Shown here piece by piece: positions 57,601 through 64,000 of a stretch of DNA of 64,000 nucleotides. Under the pieces are notes generated by a model. The model was not told the DNA's origin and did no database searches. It was given only the letters and a program-made list of their open reading frames with translations. The stretch lies in assembly GCF_037975245.1 (NCBI RefSeq), contig NC_092576.1, positions 37,352,611 to 37,416,610 on the forward strand, given 5' to 3'. The number at the start of each line of letters is the position of its first letter. Positions within the stretch are counted from its first letter, which is position 1. The position numbers were made by a program, and so were the translations under genes. The stretch comes from Apostichopus japonicus (lineage: Eukaryota > Echinodermata > Holothuroidea > Aspidochirotida > Stichopodidae).

Positions 57601-58562
57601 TGAATACTCAGTCAATCTCTTGAAGTGATTGCATGCTAAATTCCTGGGTACAACTTACATACCAAATAATAGATCAATATTCAAACTTAGTAGTGTGGCA
57701 TTTTTCTCAATTGTTGCATATATGCGGTTTCCATGAAAAAAGTGATAGTTAAATTAACTAAACTGACATGAATATTGGACAACATGTACACTAAGTATTG
57801 ACATCAAATAGGGAACTGCACTGTCAAGACTTCCACCTGCAATTTATGAAACAATTATCTGGACTTATTTATGTTCATTCTCTTGTCAGAAAAGATGGCT
57901 TAAATTTGGCACAATTTGAGGAATGCATGAATGCAGAATGAGAACACCACAGCAGATATGCTCCACTTTATTGCAAGAAGTACAGGGCTGCAATTTCAAG
58001 GTCGACACAGGATATCAAAATACTGTAACTTTGAGCTGCTGGTTCATGCTGACCATGGGATGCAGTGAGAAATGGCTTATATGGAAATAAGGAGCTCCCA
58101 CAAGCATATATTGCAAACATCCCTAGTTGTCTTTAATATTCAGTAAGTATTGACTGTGAGATATATTTTAAATCCCTATGACCTGAAGTTAGTTTTCTAA
58201 AGTCTTCCCTTTAATATCCTCTAAGTCTGATCAACACACACTATACATAATATAAATTTACTGTACTAAGTTTCAACAGGGAAAAAGATGATGAAAAGTT
58301 GCTGTTTATTTTCAAAAAATGAAAACGATCTAAGGCAACGGCTAACAAAGTAATGTAAGAAAGACTTTCCACTTCCCACCAAGTCCACTGCCAAACCTTT
58401 TGTTTTACTTTGCTACTTCCACCATCATAGAATGTAATCAGAATTGAAATGACTTAATGTGTAGTCTTTGAAAACCAAATGTACTGTAAATCTGCCATCT
58501 GGCAGGCTGGAATGAATTGTAGGTAGGATTGTGAAGCAAAGACTTGAGGTGTTAACACACCA
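54695..58562. other. No gene recognised
   Basis: Nearly 4 kb with short frames only (for example 56533-56766 plus and 57418-57615 minus). Less AT-rich than the left part of the window. It might be intron of a gene reaching beyond the window. It contains a degenerate TAC repeat at 55031-55120. Confidence 0.4.
55031..55120. repeat. Degenerate (TAC)n repeat
   Basis: CTACTACTAGTACTACTACAGTACTG-like units recur imperfectly over about 90 bp. Confidence 0.8.
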
Positions 58563-59045
58563 TCATATTTTAACCTTGATTATGATGTGTGTATTTGTAC
58601 CTTTTGCAACAATGTCAATATCAAAATGTGAGGCTTTAAAAAAATATTTACATGGAATGTACTTCAGTGAAACTTTGACATATGATTGAAATGTTGTTTT
58701 GGTTTGTTGTAGGTTAACAAGAGCTGGTGGAATTTCTCCACAAGAGAAGGAAGTACTGTCATCAATAAAATCTGCAGACAGAAGAATATTTTTACTGAAG
58801 ATCAAAATTTTCAATGAAAGGAAAGGCTTTCGATTAAAATTGGACAAACAACTTCTGTAGATACAATGCGGACTAGATTTATATGTCATTGCTTGGAGCC
58901 AGGTACGGTGCATTCTATGAGTTTGAATTTTTCTTTTTAGTTTCTGGACAGGTATATGACATGCAGCATACAAATTAAAATTTGTTAATGAATTTTCTTC
59001 CTTCACAGCATCATAAAATTCATTATTAGTAATCCATTTATACAA
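58563..59045 (-). CDS. Unassigned 160-codon minus-strand open frame
   Basis: Long for this composition. It begins MYKWITNNEFYDAVKEENS and ends 'NTHIIIKVKI'. The middle is rich in Lys, Ser and Phe without a recognised domain. 'EFYDA' next to acidic residues resembles the core of an FFAT motif (consensus EFFDAxE), which binds VAP proteins of the endoplasmic reticulum, but position 7 is Lys rather than Glu. There is no signal peptide or membrane helix. It may be a terminal exon, a processed fragment or chance. Confidence 0.3.
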   Translation of the reverse strand: MYKWITNNEFYDAVKEENSLTNFNLYAACHIPVQKLKRKIQTHRMHRTWLQAMTYKSSPHCIYRSCLSNFNRKPFLSLKILIFSKNILLSADFIDDSTSFSCGEIPPALVNLQQTKTTFQSYVKVSLKYIPCKYFFKASHFDIDIVAKGTNTHIIIKVKI

Positions 59046-59197
59046 ATTCTTATGTTGCTGTATTTGAGAATAATTTTCGTTAGTAAAACAAAGATTTTAA
59101 TCATATTCATTGCATTAACTATTATTCATGTAACTCCCTTACTTCACTGTATCAAATAAAACATTGTTTCACCAATCCATTATTCCAGTTGTTATAC

Positions 59198-59868
59198 TGC
59201 TGGCAGGGGAGACACTAAGGTCTTTTAATACTTCAGTTACCCAATTAATGCTAACTAGATGCTCAATAATGCTTCCCACAATGGGGATGTTGGGTCTAGC
59301 AAACCTTAAGTCTAGTGGACCCTCAATGTAATGGGCATCCTCCCCCCCCCCATGTTGGTACTGCATGTGGTATACTTTTGTTAGTGAAACTAAGAGTTTC
59401 ATCCTAGTCATTACATTGAGGGATGCTCTTTATTAAACTCCCTTACTTCACTGCAGCGTATTGGTAATCAACTATTCTAGTTGTAATGTTGCTAGTACTG
59501 TATTTGAGAATCCTTTTGTTAGTGAAACGAAGAGTTTAATGCTATCCATTACATTTAGGAGTACTCTCTAAGTGTCTACCTTCACAACATCATATAATAA
59601 ATTACTAACAATCCATTATCTCTTTATATTTATGGCAGAGCCGTAGTCGAGTCCAATTAGCCAGAGCCCATTCCAAGTCCGAGTCCATCTGGTCTGAGCC
59701 AAATACAAGACCCCTCAAGTCCGAGCCGACTCCAGATACCAAAGATCACCTTTGGTAAAAATTCTTGAACTGTTATGATAATTATGCACCCAGGAGGAAA
59801 TTTACCTCATGCTATAATTTTTTCGGACCAGATAAGTGGCAGCAAGCTCTTCCTGGTTCATAAATGTT
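59198..59868. repeat. Tandem duplication, copy 1
   Basis: Matches the next copy through 'GCTCAATAATGCTTCCCACA', 'TGTTGGTACTGCATGTGGTA', 'TTTGAGAATCCTTTTGTTAG', 'GTAGTCGAGTCCAATTAGCC' and 'AACTGTTATGATAATTATGC'. Near its end is a degenerate GAGTCC/CCAAGTCCGAGCC array. An 80-codon minus-strand frame (59411-59169) is only partly retained in copy 2. Confidence 0.92.
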
Positions 59869-59871
59869 ATA

Positions 59872-60504
59872 AAACTACTGGGAGGGGAGTCACCAAGGTC
59901 CTTCAATACTTTCGGTTACCCAATAAATGCTAACTAGACGCTCAATAATGCTTCCCACAATGGGGGTGTTGGGTCTAGCAAACAATAAGTCTAGTGGACC
60001 CTCAATATAATGGGCATCCCTCTTGTTGGTACTGCATGTGGTATCCTTTTGTTAGTGAAACTAACTAACTCCCTTTCTTCACTGCATCGTATTGGTGATC
60101 CATTATTTCAGCTGTAATGTTGCTAGTACTGTATTTGAGAATCCTTTTGTTAGTGAAACGAAGAGTTTAATGCTATCCATTACATTTAGGAGTTAACTTT
60201 CTAAGTCTCTACCTTCTCAACATCATATAATAAATTATTAACAATCCATTATCTTTTTATATTTATGGCAGAGCTGTAGTCGAGTCCAATTAGCCAGAGT
60301 CTGAGCCAAGTCCGAGCCCACTTGGTATGAGCCAAATCCAAGACCCTTCAAGTCCGAGCCGACTCCAGATATTCAAATATGATCACCTTTGGTAAAAATT
60401 CTTGAACTGTTATGATAATTATGCACCCAGGAGGAAATTAACCTCATGCTATAATTTTTCGGACCAGATAAGTCGCAGCAAGCTTTTCCTGGTTCATAAA
60501 TGTT
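59872..60504. repeat. Tandem duplication, copy 2
   Basis: Offset 679 bp at its start and 633 bp at its end. The difference comes from a deletion of about 45 bp relative to copy 1 near 60065. Similarity is high, so this is a recent duplication. Confidence 0.92.
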
Positions 60505-63297
60505 CAGCCCGGGCGCTCAACTTTCAAACCATGCAGGGAGAGGCAAAATCATATTCAAACCACGACCACCGCCAGGTTAGAACGTGCTTGTGAGAACCCT
60601 GCTCTACTAAAAGTGATATTCTAGTTACATTTAGGATTGCTCATTAAGATTTTCAAATCATCATCATTGTCTTGGTTGCTACTTTTTCTGATGTCATCAT
60701 CATTTGTGAATTATTGTTATTGTTGCTATGTTACATTTGCCAGTATCAATTTTGCTTATTGTTCTCTCAAAATTGCAGAGTAGAAGGAAGAAATGTTAGC
60801 TAATAGTTATTATACCATATGTTCTTGGTCTCTAAATTGTTTACGCTGAGGTCAGTATGAACAGAAGTGTTTATAATAGTTTTCCTTTCTGTTAAAGTAT
60901 TTTCTGAATCATTTCATTAATTTTATATTTATACTGGAATTTTCAGTAGGTGTTGGCTACTGAATTTTCAGTAGGTGTTACAGTATAGCAGAAGCCCATG
61001 TGAGATAACTAGATATATGAAACTGAAAGCCATGTTAACATGATAGTTCAATATTGGAATGATGAATGGAAGATTGTATGCAGGTGTATCATGTGCTGAG
61101 TGCTCTTAGCCAAGTCAAAGGTTATTTGAGGCCAATATAGGTAAAACCTGAAAACCTTCATGATCCCATACTATCTAGTATCTGACTAGTAGCTGCTTTA
61201 ATAGCTGAATCTTAGGGCAATTAATATATTTATCAGAACAAGTAATGTACCTCAAAAGACTTCTTAAGCTCTTTTGAGCCCCATTCAATATTTCAGTGTA
61301 TTAACTTCATCATTCTTTTAACAAATTTACTCCAAATTGCTAGTTTCATGTTCTGACAATGAACCTTTGTCATATCATGTTGCATGAGTGCTGTAACTGG
61401 TTTACAAGCTTGCAAAAGTCTTAAAAGGAGGATAGGGTGTTGGGATAAATAGTTCAAAATAATATTAACAAAATTGTACCATATTTTGCTTTTCTTTTTT
61501 CCCATATGTTGCCACTGCTTGAATAAGACTAGTTGATAGGACTTTTTGTGAGCTCCACCTTTGACAACAAGGTACAGTAGACTTCAACTGCATCTTGTTG
61601 GCAACATCCTAGGAAAGTTTCAATAAACACAGATGTTTCTATAAAATGAGGAATCTGATGAACATTCCAATACTGCGAGTCTTTATTGGACATTTCAGCA
61701 GGAGGCAATAAACAATTCTGCTATCGTTACATACTGTAGGTCCTTCATAAAATGCCACTTAAAGAACTGTATTACTTCCTTGGGAAGGTGAATTTTATTG
61801 TCAAATACAACATCTGTCAAATATTTAGTTTCCCAACCTGTCCAACTCCCCCCCCCCCCCCACCCCTCCATTTATTCCGAGTAGTTTACAGAAACTGGGA
61901 CAGAACATATTTTGTGGGAAACAAGGTTAAATAATGTTGTTTGAGGTATTGAGCATTTATCTATATGTCCCTTTCGAATCTAGATAGGAGGAAGTAGCAA
62001 ACAATGCAAGGAAAACATGAAGTTCAAGTGGATGCTTTAATTGCTTTTACCCAAAACATTGCTATATTCATTTATAAATATAATCCACTTCAAATTCAGT
62101 ACCGTTATACAACATGCAAAAGAGTTATGATATTGATGTACTTTCTGAATTTAGACCATTGCAGGTGAACAAGTTTAACATTGGTTTTTAATTTGACTGT
62201 ATGTAGAAAACACCGGTTACATAATGAACCTCAGATACAATGTCGTGTAAATACATATTACTGCTAGGAGCTGTTTAACAAACAGTGAAAGAAAAATTTA
62301 TTACTTGACTATCAAGAGATTCGCAGAACTCCACTCCTTCAACAATATTTACAGTGGTGCAGACTTCAAAGCAGTGCAAGGGCAACAACTGCCTATCTCT
62401 TTAAGAAATTTCCAAGTGCTTTCATTTCTAGCATTTGCATATGTTCAAAAGAAAAATGAAATATTAAAAGATGTGGTCTTTTCAACATGTTACCACATCT
62501 CCCCCCCCCCCCTCTCTCCCCCATCAAAAAAGTATTGCATGTACAGCAGTAACCCTTTTTGTACATGTGCAATATATGGGGCAGAGCCTTATTCATGACT
62601 TGACCAAGCCCTTTATCCATTTGAATAGCACAAGTTATGTCAGTGGTATTCACATCAATGCCTCATAGAAAATGTGCCTCATGGTAAATTTTCTAGCTGA
62701 TAGCATGAATGTGAATGAGCTGAAGTTGTAGAAGTTGCTTTGTTTATATATTTCTGAAAGTAACATGAAATTTCATAATGATTTTTAATGAAAATATTTG
62801 CATTTATCAGTAATAAATAGAGTGCTATAGTGTCTTATCTCTGCCTCTTATGTTAAAATTGTGTTCATTGGTTGGTCCTTGTACTTCGAAAATATTGCTC
62901 CCTAACTCAGCAAACCCATAATCGATCTGAAGATGCTAATTCAGACAGCTTACTGTTCTAGCAAGTTCTCGACCAATTATATTGATGAATTTGCATCTGG
63001 ATGAATTTGCACTGGATGAATCGGAATCATGCCAACTATGTAAGGAGCCATTTCTTTAAACCTTGCAAGACTAGTCTATAGAGTTTCAGCTAATTTAATA
63101 CAAGCCGATCGATGAAGAATTCAAATACTGTGTAATCCTATCCTACTTCAAAGGTGTACGTGGTCGAAAGGTTTCCTAGTAAAATTACTGGTCCTTTCAG
63201 ATCTGCAACTTCACCTTGAGAACTTCTCTTTGGTCACATAGTAGCTTGAAACAATTGAAAGTTGGAGACAGTACTTTGAAGATATGTGCTTCGGCAC
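60505..63297. other. No gene recognised
   Basis: Short frames only. C-runs occur near 61849-61862 and 62502-62512. No exon, RNA gene or element end was identified. Confidence 0.4.
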
Positions 63298-63305
63298 CAT
63301 GTACC

Positions 63306-63863
63306 CAGTGGCGTAGCCACGGGGGGGGGGGGGGGTGGGGGCGACAGCCCCATGAAAGCTTGTCGCCCGCCCACTGGAATTTTGGGTGTCGAAAAAATTA
63401 CATGTGCGAAAAATATATCATTCATTGGTCTGCATGGTATCGAATCTCCATGATGACCACTCATGAACGACCCTTCGACCGCGGACCGGCAGTAGGCTAT
63501 AGTTGCTGAAAAACCTGACGTGACATAGCGCATAGGCCGAGATATGTCATGATATTTCAAAGCAACTTACCAGATTGTCTTTTTTCTTCTATCTCTCTAA
63601 ACTATTTGATGACCATATCAAGACATGGGGATCTCAAAATAAAGGATGTTGTGAAACTTTAGAGCAGCTTACAAGGCCTGGGAAGTGTTATTTCCAACGA
63701 TCTAGGAGGTCTTTATAGCTGAAAATTTCCCGTACGCTGAGCGCCAACCCATGGTGGCTCTCCACTCAGGTAGTAACAAGACGCCCTCCCAGGAATTGGT
63801 CAAGCCCCCCCCCCCCCCCAAGCGCCCACCCCCTCCACTGGAACAATCCTGGCTACGTCACTG
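63306..63863 (-). mobile_element. Short nonautonomous hAT-like element (internally deleted relative)
   Basis: Ends CAGTGGCGTAGCC and GGCTACGTCACTG, flanked by a perfect 8-bp duplication CATGTACC (63298-63305 and 63864-63871). Its two arms match, in reverse orientation, the two ends of the 1.3-kb element at 41830-43128, including the 'CTGCCGGTCCGCGGTCGAAG' block. The 1.3-kb element's middle is missing, so this is a MITE-like deletion derivative. Long G and C runs lie near both ends. Confidence 0.92.
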
Positions 63864-63871
63864 CATGTACC

Positions 63872-64000
63872 ACAGGTTTATCTGATATCAAAGTGAAAGC
63901 GGCTTTCCACAAGAATAAAGAAAGCATATCTACGTTTTTGTGTAACACCTACACAACTCAATCCCCTCGCAAACAAGACTACCTACGTATAGTTTTCATT
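63872..64000. other. Window end, no feature
   Basis: The last 129 bp show no recognisable feature. Confidence 0.4.

Noticed and set aside
62305-62668. Pro-rich overlapping frames
   Set aside because: Caused by a C-run near 62502. The frames overlap on both strands and lack motifs.

Overview
The window reads as AT-rich, intron-rich animal DNA, most likely from an echinoderm and perhaps a sea cucumber. That placement is an inference. It rests on NACHT ATPase genes of a type expanded in marine invertebrate deuterostomes, on Ig-domain exons that are all phase 1-1, and on a varied load of LINE, SINE and hAT elements. No database search was possible.

Left part (1-17,000): mostly repeats. There is a decayed minus-strand CR1/Rex-like LINE (about 541-3520), a long TA microsatellite, a 5'-truncated RTE-type LINE with a 10-bp target-site duplication (4546-5664), an L2-like RT tail (7140-7690), two possible minus-strand exons of an unknown gene (7962-8892), a 1.08-kb noncoding tandem duplication (11935-14092) and a tRNA-derived SINE (14402-14775).

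Centre (17,500-53,000): an immune-type receptor cluster. A minus-strand two-Ig gene (19630 down to 18579) is head to head with a plus-strand gene (20337-31531). Joining canonical exons of the plus-strand gene gives one open frame of 1312 codons: signal peptide, four Ig-like domains, one membrane span, a NACHT ATPase, then a tail built from a repeated four-exon module (called A-B-C-D here). A second plus-strand gene (from 37758) has the same NACHT exon and A-B-C-D tail but a short charged N-terminus with no ectodomain or membrane span, so it is probably cytosolic. Its last visible exon ends at 52965 and no 3' end was found. Its introns hold a full hAT-like element with an 8-bp duplication, an L2-like remnant and a CR1/L2-like LINE.

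Right part (53,000-64,000): an inverted repeat, one candidate first exon (54601-54694), an unassigned 160-codon minus-strand ORF (58563-59045), a tandem duplication (59198-60504) and a short hAT-like element related to the one at 41.8 kb (63306-63863).

How the genes may work together (inference): the Ig-TM-NACHT protein would join an extracellular Ig recognition surface directly to an intracellular STAND-type ATPase. The second gene would be its cytosolic relative, and the divergent Ig gene could supply a soluble or separate Ig receptor. A 50-nt exon in the juxtamembrane region would break the NACHT frame if included, which could switch between a short membrane receptor and the full protein.
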